This document shows positions 16,462 to 24,605 of a stretch of 33,643 nucleotides of DNA, in pieces. The notes under the pieces were generated by a model. The model made no database searches. It was not told the origin of the DNA and saw nothing but the letters and a program-made list of their open reading frames with translations. Every line of letters begins with the position of its first letter. Position 1 is the stretch's first letter. Both the position numbers and the translations under genes were made by a program. The DNA comes from Bacteroidales bacterium (GTDB lineage Bacteria > Bacteroidota > Bacteroidia > Bacteroidales > JAAYJT01): contig JACZJK010000062.1 in NCBI GenBank assembly GCA_014860575.1, positions 1-33,643 on the forward strand. Reading direction: 5' to 3'.

Positions 16462-17832
16462 TTATTCCTCGTCCCAGAAATCTTCTTCAATGATGATGGT
16501 GAGTGGTGGCTTGTATTTGTCCAGTCTTCCGATCAGGAAGTTCAATCCAAACTGAACGCCGATATTTCTTGCACTTTCAGGAATAATAACTGAAAGAACA
16601 TTGCCACTGAGAGCGTATATCTGCAAAAACCCAAGGTTGAGTGAACATCCCAATCCAACATTGTTAAAGCTTTGATTGTGGTATGACACAGCTAGTGTAG
16701 TTGCGAACACACGCCCAAAATTATGATGGTACATCAGGCTGGCTGAAGGAATGAATTGGTTCTCAAATTGCCGCACATTGAACACGGCTCCTAATTGATC
16801 GTAATCAGTAAAGCGATAATTGGCAGCGAGATGGTAAGCAGTAGGCAAAGGCGATGTGTAATTATTGCTCAACTCCTGAATTGAAAAAATATCTTCCAGC
16901 GAATCAGCCAGGGCTTCAAAACCGGACTCAATTTCATCATCACTGTTAAAAAAATCATTGAGTTCAAGCCCGGAAAAGGTGAACACCGAGTTGTCATTTG
17001 ATTTATAATTAACAAGATTTTCCTTCCAGGTGATGCTTCCAAGATCATTTACAGCTGCAGCTACAACCAACTCCTCAACGGGCGTCCATGTAATGCCAAA
17101 GTCAATTGCATAACCACGGCTTTGCGGCATATAATAATCTGCTTCTGTTGGGTACGAAGTATTCACAAGAAAGTCGCTCTCAAAGCTGAGATCATACATA
17201 TCATCGTCAGTATAAAAGTCTAGCTGGTTTTCTGCCAGATGAACATTGGCAAGGCCTGTCAACACTTTAAACCTCAGCCCTGCATTGAATTTGCTGCTAA
17301 TCTGCCGGGTGTAACATATTGAGTTCTCTACCCAGGCGGTTCCATTAAAGTGAAGTTTATCGAAATCCATTTCCTGTCCTATAAACGGAGCGTTACCCTG
17401 ATCAAGCAGTTCAAACAATCTTTTGGGGTATTGAAAAGCCACATCGGTTCTGACATTGGATGACAAGCTGAGATAATTTTTTCCGAACTTGATCCCCAAG
17501 GAAAAGGCTTCAAGCCTGAATGTTGAGTTCAGGTAATTATTGGCTTTCATTTTTGAAATCGCTTTGCTTATATCCAGGCTCAGCGAATCATCGGCCCTGC
17601 GGGTGAAAAGATCATCCCAGGCAAATCCGCTGTGGCCAGCCGAAACTACCAGCCCTGGTATCAAAAAACTGAAATGGGCTTTACAGGGTGGAATATAAGC
17701 AGGGTTTGCCCATCCCGCCTGGGGAACTTCCCGCATGGCATGAAGCAACAAGGATTCCTGTGAAACCAGGAGCCGGGGTACAAACAGCATTGAAAAAAGC
17801 AATGCAACACAGGCTATTTTAATTGTTTTCAT
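16462..17832 (-). CDS. DUF5723 family outer-membrane protein
   Basis: A 456-residue exported protein with a signal peptide (MKTIKIACVALLFSMLFVP, cut near LVSQ). The mature part begins SLLLHAMREVPQAGWANPAY, which resembles the start of Bacteroidota outer-membrane barrel families with an N-terminal NPA motif. The rest alternates aromatic and polar residues in strand-like runs (GLRFKVLTGLANVHLAENQL, DYDQLGAVFNVRQFENQ), as expected of a beta-barrel. I place it in DUF5723 from memory. It starts 11 bases after the stop of the lipoprotein gene, so the two are surely cotranscribed and may work together at the outer membrane. Confidence 0.75.
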   Translation of the reverse strand: MKTIKIACVALLFSMLFVPRLLVSQESLLLHAMREVPQAGWANPAYIPPCKAHFSFLIPGLVVSAGHSGFAWDDLFTRRADDSLSLDISKAISKMKANNYLNSTFRLEAFSLGIKFGKNYLSLSSNVRTDVAFQYPKRLFELLDQGNAPFIGQEMDFDKLHFNGTAWVENSICYTRQISSKFNAGLRFKVLTGLANVHLAENQLDFYTDDDMYDLSFESDFLVNTSYPTEADYYMPQSRGYAIDFGITWTPVEELVVAAAVNDLGSITWKENLVNYKSNDNSVFTFSGLELNDFFNSDDEIESGFEALADSLEDIFSIQELSNNYTSPLPTAYHLAANYRFTDYDQLGAVFNVRQFENQFIPSASLMYHHNFGRVFATTLAVSYHNQSFNNVGLGCSLNLGFLQIYALSGNVLSVIIPESARNIGVQFGLNFLIGRLDKYKPPLTIIIEEDFWDEE

Positions 17833-17843
17833 GTTGGTCGGGA

Positions 17844-19463
17844 TTATGGGGCAATGTTTGTATTCAAGATCGCAGACATACGAATATCAAGTGTGTAATC
17901 GCTGTAAATCTTTACGTTATCGTTGTTTGTTGAGCTCACAACACCTTTAATGATGATGAATTCAGATGCTGCGATACTACTCATTTTTTCCTTTGGAACC
18001 GGGATAACAAATGTAGTTTCAATAGGATCAGTAACTCTATATTCGGGTTCAGGACCAACCGGCGCCGCCTTCAGCAATGGCACCTGATCGGTGATCAGGG
18101 AGTCAAGTACCTGGTAATTTGCGCTCATGAAGTAGGCCTGGAAGTCAAGTTCGAGCGGAAAGCCGTTTAATGCTTTGATCTTAAACTCAGCTGATTCAAC
18201 CTCATCGGGAATATCAACATTGAAATCAAGTGTGTCCTGCAGGATGAAATTCTCAAGCAGCCCAAACAGTTCAATTTTGGTGATCACATCAATACTGAAA
18301 CTACTCGTGTCGAGCACAAAATTGAGTTCATTGGGATCAAGCCCCGGATTCGAAATACCACTCACCCCAAAGTAGATGTACTGCGGACTCATATTTATCG
18401 CTTCACCAATGTTCGAATTCGTTTCGAGGAGTGTAGTGGCAGTTTGACCCAATTGAGCGTATGTAGGTGCGAGAATTTCAAACTCGTTGGGAATGCCTGG
18501 CCCGAAGAGATTGACATCAACATTGTATGGTGGATTTATATCAGAACTTGCTGTGAATGGAAAGAAACTCAACCAAATAGGCATTCCATACGTATTATGA
18601 ATGGCAATTTCAAGGTCAACACTTCCCTCATCAATCTGGAAATAGCCTTCCGTTAGGTTTTCGAAAACATCAAAAAACAAAGTATCGCTGAGACTGTAGT
18701 TGTACTGCCCGAAATAACCAATCATTTTCTGAAAGCGTACACCGGTTAAAAAAACGTCGGTATCAAACTGGTAGTTTGCCGGCACTGCGCCGGGGGCTCC
18801 AGATATCTGAAGCACAAAATCAAAGCTAACTGAATTTGGTTCCAACTGATCGTGCGCAAAAATCATGTAATAATCTTTTAGCTCTAACTGAATTTCATTG
18901 TTAGCTCCCTGAATGATGTCTTTTATGAGAACCAGTGGTGCATCTGTTGTCTTCTCCCTGAGTGAGGGGCTTGTGATGGTTGAAACCGCATCATAATCAA
19001 TATCGCTGGTGTATTGTAAAGTCAGTATGCCTGCTTTAAAAAACAAGGTATCAATCCGCTGACCCTCAATCTCCGTCGTATATCCGCGAATGGCATTGTA
19101 ACTATATGTGAATACTTCACCCGGCAAAGGGGGTATGTAATTGATTACCTCGGGAAAGGTATAGTGCTGATCGGGAGGTTGCATTACATCTTCAGCCACC
19201 TGTGAAAAAATCCCACGTGTTTCATATACCATTGTTATTAGTTTAGAGTCAGGATCTTCAATGATATTTAAGGAGGTTTTCTCCAGAATATCCTTCAAAG
19301 TCAAGCTGGAAGAAATCAGCGGGACCGCAATAGATGGTTTGAAAGCCGGTATAGCAATTTTTTCTACGTCGAACTGGTCTTTGATACACGCAGCCATGAA
19401 AGAAATAAGTAAGGCCAGCATGACAATCACCCTGATGTTGCTGTTCTTTTTATATTTTTTCAT
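17844..19463 (-). CDS. Large lipoprotein of unknown function
   Basis: A 539-residue protein with a lipoprotein signal: basic MKKYKKNSN, hydrophobic VIVMLALLISFM and a lipobox MAAC with the acylated cysteine at residue 26, followed by IKDQFDVEK. The mature protein is long, acidic and strand-rich, with several immunoglobulin-like stretches (FDFVLQISGAPGAVPANYQF, SVDLEIAIHNTYGMPIWLSF) and no catalytic motif I recognise. It sits directly before the DUF5723 barrel gene (11 bases). I infer an outer-membrane lipoprotein that partners the barrel. No family name is claimed. Confidence 0.75.
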   Translation of the reverse strand: MKKYKKNSNIRVIVMLALLISFMAACIKDQFDVEKIAIPAFKPSIAVPLISSSLTLKDILEKTSLNIIEDPDSKLITMVYETRGIFSQVAEDVMQPPDQHYTFPEVINYIPPLPGEVFTYSYNAIRGYTTEIEGQRIDTLFFKAGILTLQYTSDIDYDAVSTITSPSLREKTTDAPLVLIKDIIQGANNEIQLELKDYYMIFAHDQLEPNSVSFDFVLQISGAPGAVPANYQFDTDVFLTGVRFQKMIGYFGQYNYSLSDTLFFDVFENLTEGYFQIDEGSVDLEIAIHNTYGMPIWLSFFPFTASSDINPPYNVDVNLFGPGIPNEFEILAPTYAQLGQTATTLLETNSNIGEAINMSPQYIYFGVSGISNPGLDPNELNFVLDTSSFSIDVITKIELFGLLENFILQDTLDFNVDIPDEVESAEFKIKALNGFPLELDFQAYFMSANYQVLDSLITDQVPLLKAAPVGPEPEYRVTDPIETTFVIPVPKEKMSSIAASEFIIIKGVVSSTNNDNVKIYSDYTLDIRMSAILNTNIAP

Positions 19464-19559
19464 AATGATGGGAATGGGTAGTTATTTAACTTGAAGTTCA
19501 ATTATACAATTGCTGTAACTGCTTGCGAATTTAGAATAAAAACAAATGGTTCCGACGAA

Positions 19560-20171
19560 TTAAAATGTAATCCTTATCTGACGCTTAACCTGAAAAGTGA
19601 GTCTGTGCCAGGGCGATGGCCCGTAAATTTGCAGGGCTCTGATATGAGTTTCTGTAGGATAGCCTTTGTTGCGATCCCAGCCATATTGCGGAAACACCTC
19701 ATAAATCCTGGTCATGAACTCATCCCGGTGTGTTTTTGCCAGCACCGATGCAGCCGCTATTGATAAGAACCTTCCATCACCTTTCACAAAACATTCATGT
19801 GGAATACCCGGAAAGGGATTAAACCTGTTGCCATCAATCAGCAGTAACTGTGGTGTTATACTCAGGTTTCTGACAGCCTCATGCATGGCTTTGAACGACG
19901 CCTGCAGAATATTAATCCGGTCAATGGTGTTATGATCCACACTGGCTACAGACCATGCTATTGCCTTCTCTTCAATTTCTTTACGAAGCTTCTGACGTTG
20001 CGGGGCGGTGAGCAGTTTCGAATCGTTTAGATCAGGGCTGCTGAACCCTTCGGGAAGGATGACTGCCGCAGCAAAAACAGGCCCTGCAAGACAACCCCGG
20101 CCAGCTTCGTCGCAACCGGCTTCAAGCAGTGTGCCAGTAAAGGAATTTAGCAGGCAATGTTGGGTTCTCAT
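19560..20171 (-). CDS. rnhB: Ribonuclease HII
   Basis: Cuts RNA in RNA-DNA hybrids and at single ribonucleotides in DNA. From the ATG at 20171 it has 203 residues; a start at 20204 would overlap the upstream gene by 29 bases and adds nothing conserved, so the inner start (4 bases past the DUF6427 stop) is chosen. Motifs: [20 protein letters not shown] with catalytic D21-E22, LLIDGNRF with D113, and [20 protein letters not shown] with the final acidic residues. The C-terminal [15 protein letters not shown] is typical. It is the third gene of a purD - DUF6427 - rnhB operon. Confidence 0.95.
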   Translation of the reverse strand: MRTQHCLLNSFTGTLLEAGCDEAGRGCLAGPVFAAAVILPEGFSSPDLNDSKLLTAPQRQKLRKEIEEKAIAWSVASVDHNTIDRINILQASFKAMHEAVRNLSITPQLLLIDGNRFNPFPGIPHECFVKGDGRFLSIAAASVLAKTHRDEFMTRIYEVFPQYGWDRNKGYPTETHIRALQIYGPSPWHRLTFQVKRQIRITF

Positions 20172-20175
20172 GGTA

Positions 20176-21150
20176 TCAGATAAATTTCGCAACACCAATT
20201 GCAATTAGCAACAAAAGAAACAAAATCTCCGCTATAATGCGTTTTTTGGTTTCAATAAAATAATAGGCAATTATTGCGGCTGATGCAGGAAATAACAAAT
20301 AAGCATGTTGATGCGGGTCAGACCCTGAAATGAGCAATGTCAAAGCGCTTAAAACCAAAGCAGCATTTATTACTGCAAAACCTTTGCGAACACTGATAAT
20401 CTTATCGTTGCGTTCGACGCTGAACTTGTAAAAAGCCACCAGTATAAGGAGAATGTAAGCAGGCCAGAAAACATAATCATGTTGTGTTATGCTCAAATCA
20501 GCCCAGATCCACGATATGTTATCCGGATAAAAAGTTGTGAGGAAATCAATATGATCAGTAAGATAGCATCCTGTCAGCAACAATAAATACGGTGTAGTTG
20601 CACCAATTACCGAAATCACCCATTCCCTCCATGAATTAATACGAAAGATAAGGAATGCCCACCAAACCAGCAGCATCATAAAGATGGCCGGAAGATAAAA
20701 CAACGAAGCCAGGGAAACCCAGAAACTGGTGTTAAAGGCTTCCCTCAGGGCTTCTTTTTTATCATAAGTATTATAGAGGTTCTTCAGCGAAAAAATGAGG
20801 AAGAAATTGGCAATCAGGGCCGGGTGCAGGGTGAGTTGTGCAGGGTGATGGCTCATAAGAATCACATAAACAAGCGCCGGCAGGAAGACTGATTTTGAGA
20901 AGAATGGGTTATTGACTAATAATGCGTTAAAAACCATTGCCTGAATCAACAAAAGTGCAAATGCAATGAATGTGGTCAGCCTCGCCGAAAGGAAAAGCTT
21001 ACTCATGATCACATCATATCCGATCCCAAAGGTGCTTTCAGTTACAATTGGAGGCGGGTTCAGAAATGCCGGAATCCACAAAAGCAGGGAGATAATCAAA
21101 AACATGAAAATCTTGATTATATAACCCGATCTGAAAATCCTGATCAACAT
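20176..21150 (-). CDS. DUF6427 family membrane protein
   Basis: A 324-residue integral membrane protein with about 9-10 hydrophobic segments and short loops. The opening ([20 protein letters not shown], then [11 protein letters not shown]) and the middle ([20 protein letters not shown] followed by [15 protein letters not shown]) fit the Bacteroidota family DUF6427, whose function is unknown. It begins 13 bases past the purD stop and ends 4 bases before rnhB, so it is inside a tight operon. The role of a membrane protein between a purine gene and an RNase is not explained by anything visible. Confidence 0.72.
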   Translation of the reverse strand: MLIRIFRSGYIIKIFMFLIISLLLWIPAFLNPPPIVTESTFGIGYDVIMSKLFLSARLTTFIAFALLLIQAMVFNALLVNNPFFSKSVFLPALVYVILMSHHPAQLTLHPALIANFFLIFSLKNLYNTYDKKEALREAFNTSFWVSLASLFYLPAIFMMLLVWWAFLIFRINSWREWVISVIGATTPYLLLLTGCYLTDHIDFLTTFYPDNISWIWADLSITQHDYVFWPAYILLILVAFYKFSVERNDKIISVRKGFAVINAALVLSALTLLISGSDPHQHAYLLFPASAAIIAYYFIETKKRIIAEILFLLLLIAIGVAKFI

Positions 21151-21163
21151 TTTCCTCAGCGTT

Positions 21164-22465
21164 TTATTTACTTGGTTTATCCTGATATTCCAATAAATCT
21201 ATTCCTATATCGCGGCGATAATTCATGCCATCAAACTTAATCAGAGCCGCTGAGGCATAAGTGCGTTTCAAGGCAAGTTCCAGTGAGTCCGCCATTGCCG
21301 TGACTGCCAGTACGCGGCCACCATTGGTAATTATTTCAGCGCTATCATTGGTTTTGGTTCCGGCATGAAAAACCACGCCATCCTTCACATTGTCAATTCC
21401 TTTTACGACTTTACCCTTTTCATATTCGCCTGGATAGCCACCTGAAACAAGCATTACAGCTACCGCGTATTGGCCAGAGGTTTCAATTGTTACCTCATCC
21501 AGCCTGCCCTGTGCAGTTTTTTCAAAAACCTCAACCAGATCGTTATTGATTCTGGGAATAATGGCTTCGGATTCCGGATCACCAAGCCTGACGTTGTATT
21601 CAATCACATAAGGATCGCCAGCACAATTCATCAGCCCGAAAAATATAAAGCCGCAATAATCAATCTTTTCGTTCTGAATCCCAAGCACAGTGGGTTTGAT
21701 AATTTGCTCTTCCACTTTGAGCATAAATTCCTTGTTGGCAAACGGAACCGGTGACACCGAACCCATGCCGCCTGTGTTCGGACCAGTATCGCCTTCGCCA
21801 ATGCGCTTATAGTCCTTGGCATTGGGTAGGTTCACATAGTGTTTCCCATCAGTTAGCACAAATACTGATAACTCTATTCCCTGCAGAAATTCCTCTACAA
21901 CAACACTTTCAGAAGCTTTGCCAAATTTCCTTCCTGCCAGCATCTCATAAAGCCATTCTCTGGCTTCACTCAGATTCTGACAAATAACAACTCCTTTGCC
22001 TGCAGCCAGTCCATCGGCTTTGAGCACAAAAGGCGGCATGAGAGTTTCGAGGAAGCGATAGCCATCATCAAGCGTCTCTTTCGTAAAGGTTTGATGCCTT
22101 GCTGTTGGGATCGCATGACGGTTCATAAACTCCTTGGCAAAATCCTTGCTCGATTCAAGCCTTGCCCCATATTGCGATGGCCCGATAATTTTCACATGCC
22201 CCAGCAAGCCATCATCCCTGAAAAAATCAACAATTCCTTCGGCAAGAGGAGCTTCTGGCCCAACCACAATCATGTCAATATCGGTTTCAAGCACATGTAG
22301 CTTAATGCCGTTAAAATCAGTTTCAGCCAGTGCGAGGTTTGTTCCGTAAAGGCTGGTTCCGGCATTTCCCGGTGCGATCCATAACTTGGTAAGCTTTTTA
22401 CTTTGAGCGAGTTTCCAGGCTAGGGCGCTTTCCCTGCCGCCTGATCCGAGGAGTAAAATATTCAT
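21164..22465 (-). CDS. purD: Phosphoribosylamine-glycine ligase (GAR synthetase)
   Basis: Second step of purine synthesis: joins glycine to phosphoribosylamine using ATP. From the ATG at 22465 it has 433 residues. The frame opens earlier (22504), but MNILLLGSGGRESALAWKLA is the invariant N-terminus, and the earlier start would run over the promoter. ATP-grasp features follow: PFVLKADGLAAGKGVVICQ, VVVEEFLQGIELSVFVLTDG and the metal-binding EYNVRLGDPESEAI. The C-terminal domain (VAVMLVSGGYPGEYEKGK) is complete. First gene of the purD - DUF6427 - rnhB operon. Confidence 0.96.
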   Translation of the reverse strand: MNILLLGSGGRESALAWKLAQSKKLTKLWIAPGNAGTSLYGTNLALAETDFNGIKLHVLETDIDMIVVGPEAPLAEGIVDFFRDDGLLGHVKIIGPSQYGARLESSKDFAKEFMNRHAIPTARHQTFTKETLDDGYRFLETLMPPFVLKADGLAAGKGVVICQNLSEAREWLYEMLAGRKFGKASESVVVEEFLQGIELSVFVLTDGKHYVNLPNAKDYKRIGEGDTGPNTGGMGSVSPVPFANKEFMLKVEEQIIKPTVLGIQNEKIDYCGFIFFGLMNCAGDPYVIEYNVRLGDPESEAIIPRINNDLVEVFEKTAQGRLDEVTIETSGQYAVAVMLVSGGYPGEYEKGKVVKGIDNVKDGVVFHAGTKTNDSAEIITNGGRVLAVTAMADSLELALKRTYASAALIKFDGMNYRRDIGIDLLEYQDKPSK

Positions 22466-22491
22466 AAAACTAAGCGCAATTAAGGTGGATG

Positions 22492-22499
22492 CAAACATA
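22492..22499 (-). promoter_or_regulatory. Candidate -7 element (TATGTTTG) for the purD operon
   Basis: The minus strand reads TATGTTTG, a full TAnnTTTG match, 26 bases upstream of the purD ATG at 22465. The -33 region at N19 is CCTG, only a weak match to TTTG. Confidence 0.5.
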
Positions 22500-22538
22500 A
22501 GCAAAATAGAACTTGGTTCAGGGTTCAGGAATAAACCA

Positions 22539-22712
22539 AGTCCACTCCGAAGATTGATCTAACTCATAAATTACTCACTTCGTTCGTGAGATCGCTTCGC
22601 TAAGTTCCCTAAAGGAGACTTTCACCAACTTCTGATTTTTAGCCGTTTCCCTTTAGGGTCAGGGGCAAAAAACGGCTAAAAATCAGATTTTGGTGACTTT
22701 TCGGAGTAGACT
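22539..22712 (-). repeat. Dispersed palindromic repeat, copy A (MITE-like)
   Basis: A 174-base non-coding element in inverse orientation to copies B and C. The ends form a terminal inverted repeat (AGTCCACTCCGAA at 22539-22551 against TTCGGAGTAGACT at 22700-22712, 12 of 13 paired). Inside is a perfect 17-bp stem (22632-22648 with 22670-22686) and a second small hairpin (CTCAC / GTGAG). A 47-base stretch (22567-22613) is identical at 46 positions to the reverse complement of 24330-24376 in copy B. No ORF is present. Confidence 0.85.
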
Positions 22713-22781
22713 CAATCACTGAAACCACCGAAATAATACACTTACATTACCAGAACATTAAGGTTTTCTAAAGTGTTGCAC

Positions 22782-22815
22782 ATTGCGTCCCGTTTACTTT
22801 CAAATTGTATCTTTG
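22782..22815 (+). promoter_or_regulatory. Candidate promoter for the zinc-ribbon/LysM gene pair
   Basis: ATTG (22782-22785), 22 bases, then TATCTTTG (22808-22815), a full -7 match. It lies 71 bases before the ATG at 22887 and just beyond repeat copy A. Confidence 0.5.
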
Positions 22816-22886
22816 CTCGAATTCAAGGGATTGAATTTTAACTATTACCCAGCCTCTACATACTATAAATCTTTATCCGTTCTGCT

Positions 22887-23459
22887 ATGGAATGCCCGGT
22901 ATGTAAAACGATAACCAGCACTGCCGACAAACACAAATGCCCTGTGTGCGCCACTGACCTCGAAATTTTCATCCTTCTCGAGAGTGCAGAAAAAAAGACA
23001 GCTGATCTTAAAAGAATAAACTGGTTACTGTTCATGTTGTTGTTGCTTACATTCATTGGTTCAGCCACTTATTATTTTTTCTATGCTGACCGCAATGCCG
23101 GCGAGCAGGTACTTCTGAACCAAACCATTTTGAACCAGGAAATTGAAATCCGGCGTTTGGACAACGAAAAGCAGTTGCTGATGAGCAGCATCAACGACCT
23201 GCGAAGTCAGGTGGAAAAACTTACCACTGAGTTGGCCGAAAGAGTAGAAAAAGAGAAAGAACAAGTTGTTCCGGCACCACCAGCTTTCAAAGAAATTATT
23301 CATGTGGTAAAGCGAGGCGAATCATTAAAACGAATTGCGCTTAAATACTATGGCAACAGCGAAGAATACCGTAAGATCATGCAGGATAACAACATTAAGA
23401 ACCCAAACAATATTATTATCAACCAGCGCCTTAAAATTATAGTTCCGCAAACCAACTAA
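22887..23459 (+). CDS. Zinc ribbon - membrane helix - coiled coil - LysM protein
   Basis: A 190-residue protein of four parts. Residues 3-21 hold two CxxC knuckles (C3/C6 and C18/C21: MECPVCKTI, HKCPVCA). Residues 45-66 form one transmembrane helix (NWLLFMLLLLTFIGSATYYF). Residues 70-125 are a charged coiled coil with heptad leucines. Residues 137-187 are a LysM domain (VVKRGESLKRIALKYYGNSE, ending LKIIVP). With lysines before the helix, the zinc ribbon should be cytoplasmic and the LysM domain periplasmic, touching the wall. I know no name for this layout. A small coiled-coil gene follows after 19 bases. Confidence 0.78.
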   Translation: MECPVCKTITSTADKHKCPVCATDLEIFILLESAEKKTADLKRINWLLFMLLLLTFIGSATYYFFYADRNAGEQVLLNQTILNQEIEIRRLDNEKQLLMSSINDLRSQVEKLTTELAERVEKEKEQVVPAPPAFKEIIHVVKRGESLKRIALKYYGNSEEYRKIMQDNNIKNPNNIIINQRLKIIVPQTN

Positions 23460-23478
23460 CCTCCAAACACCTGATTGT

Positions 23479-23712
23479 ATGGAACCCGGCAAAAACATAT
23501 ATCGGACTATCTCGAGAAAGATCACTATTAACCTTGCAAAGCAGCTCGAGCTAAAACAACAATTTGAGGACCTGCAAAATCATAATTTACTGCTGGAATC
23601 GCGGATTGAACAGTTGGTGAAAGAAATAAAAATTCTTTCCGACGAAAACAGCGACCTGAAAGAAATAGTGTTTGCTTTGAATCAGGAGAATGAGCGATAC
23701 AGAAGGCCGTGA
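23479..23712 (+). CDS. Small coiled-coil protein of unknown function
   Basis: A 77-residue protein, almost wholly coiled coil from about residue 17 to 73 (LAKQLELKQQFEDLQNHNLL, RIEQLVKEIKILSDENSDLK), with no signal peptide or membrane helix. It starts 19 bases after the zinc-ribbon/LysM gene, and its coiled coil could pair with the one in that protein. Sequence this regular is unlikely by chance, and the tight spacing supports a real gene. No family is recognised. Confidence 0.6.
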   Translation: MEPGKNIYRTISRKITINLAKQLELKQQFEDLQNHNLLLESRIEQLVKEIKILSDENSDLKEIVFALNQENERYRRP

Positions 23713-23783
23713 GGTTGTTTTAGCGATACTATCGCTACTCTTGGCACTCTTTAACCCGTAAGGAAAACTTTTTTGCTTCAAAA

Positions 23784-23815
23784 TTTGCAAAACGAACCCT
23801 TATCAACTATATTTG
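23784..23815 (+). promoter_or_regulatory. Candidate promoter (TTTG-N20-TATATTTG) with no intact gene after it
   Basis: TTTG (23784-23787), 20 bases, TATATTTG (23808-23815): both boxes match the Bacteroidota consensus. The next intact start codon is at 24606, almost 800 bases on, so this promoter now seems to serve decayed sequence or an unrecognised RNA. Confidence 0.5.
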
Positions 23816-23953
23816 GGCCATATACGCCCCAAAACTATATTTACATAATTTGACTATCCTTGTTATTTCAAAGAGGCTTTAATTTCTGTTTGATTTAAGC
23901 TTATCAATAAAGCATCATAAACATGATATTATTAATCATTTAAACAGAAGCCT

Positions 23954-24079
23954 ATGGAAAAGACTACTACAGTTTAATTACTTAACCTTTAACCTCAATT
24001 GCAGAAAATTTTTCTAAAACCTAACATTGTAATCGCAGAGAAAAAATTGAAGGTTGAACTTTCGGAACTGCTGCATTGA
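23954..24079 (+). pseudogene. Possible decayed reading frame
   Basis: An ATG opens MEKTTTV and then meets TAA. Reading on in the same frame gives LLNL, another TAA, and then an open run of 28 codons to TGA at 24077-24079. It lies downstream of a good promoter. It could be the worn 5' end of a lost exported protein, but the run is short enough to arise by chance. Confidence 0.25.
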
Positions 24080-24227
24080 TAATAAACAAAACACTCAACC
24101 ATTGTATAGCTAACACGCTAATTAAAGAATTCATTTACAGCGTAAATTTACCTCTTGCTTCCGGGAATGAGAGTTCACACTTGAATTACTAGATTACCCA
24201 TGAGCTTCGTCAATCGTAGTTGAAATT

Positions 24228-24407
24228 TTGAGTACACTTCGAAAAGGCACAAACTGCTGATTTTTATCTTTTATAGCCCCTGAACCCTATTTGGGAACAG
24301 TTAAAAATCTGCAGTTTGCGGAAGTCCCCTTTAGGGAACTTTGCGAAGCGATCTCACGAACGAAGTGAGTAATTTAGGGGTAAAATGACTTTTCGGAGCA
24401 GGCTCAA
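24228..24407 (+). repeat. Dispersed palindromic repeat, copy B (MITE-like)
   Basis: A 180-base element. The left end TTGAGTACACTTCGAAAAG pairs imperfectly with the right end CTTTTCGGAGCAGGCTCAA; the pairing continues outward through GTTGAAA (24219-24225) and TTTTCAAC (24408-24415). Inside are a central hairpin region (TGATTTTTATC onwards), the AAGTCCCCTTTAGGGAAC block and the hairpin GATCTCAC..GTGAG. It shares 46 of 47 bases with copy A over 24330-24376. No ORF. Confidence 0.85.
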
Positions 24408-24436
24408 TTTTCAACTTTCACGAAACGAAACAATAA

Positions 24437-24559
24437 GGCTGTGAATACTCGGCAAACAATTTTTACAAGCTTAGCCTTGCCGGTTCTCAACCCGGCATTT
24501 ATCTGGTTCGTGTTATCAATAGTCATGAATCAGTTACGGAGAAGATTATAAAACAATAA
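24437..24559 (+). pseudogene. Orphan tail of a T9SS-secreted protein (type A sorting domain fragment)
   Basis: A 40-codon open stretch directly after an in-frame TAA (24434-24436), with no start codon, ending at TAA 24557-24559. It reads SANNFYKLSLAGSQPGIYLV and then RVINSHESVTEKIIKQ. This is the typical end of a type IX secretion C-terminal sorting domain (G-x-Y-x-V-R-V ... EKIIKQ). Only about half of the usual 70-80 residue domain remains. It must be the 3' remnant of a lost secreted-protein gene. Repeat copy B lies immediately upstream. Confidence 0.75.
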
Positions 24560-24605
24560 GTTAGGTCAAAAATATTATTGAACACACCAGCAAAAGATCA
24601 ACATC

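Larger units (their letters stand above)
22466..22886. other. Non-coding gap between purD and the zinc-ribbon/LysM gene
   Basis: 421 bases with no credible gene. It holds the purD promoter box (22492-22499, minus), a short imperfect hairpin around 22511-22541 (ACTTGGTT / AACCAAGT), repeat copy A (22539-22712) and a plus-strand promoter candidate (22782-22815). Confidence 0.8.
23713..24436. other. Long gene-free stretch with promoter, decayed frame and repeat copy B
   Basis: 724 bases without an intact gene. In order: a promoter candidate (23784-23815), a loose inverted repeat (AGGCTT..CTGTTT at about 23874-23891 with AAACAGAAGCCT at 23942-23953), a short broken reading frame (23954-24079) and repeat copy B (24228-24407). 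The region looks like the worn remains of a gene plus an inserted repeat; nothing else is seen. Confidence 0.7.

Noticed and set aside
16459-16464. Directly abutting convergent stop codons as a special signal
   Set aside because: It is a compact arrangement, but it can arise by chance and no hairpin or overlap suggests a function.
22540-22720. CRISPR-like repeat
   Set aside because: The repeats are dispersed palindromes, not regularly spaced direct repeats with unique spacers; no cas genes are near.
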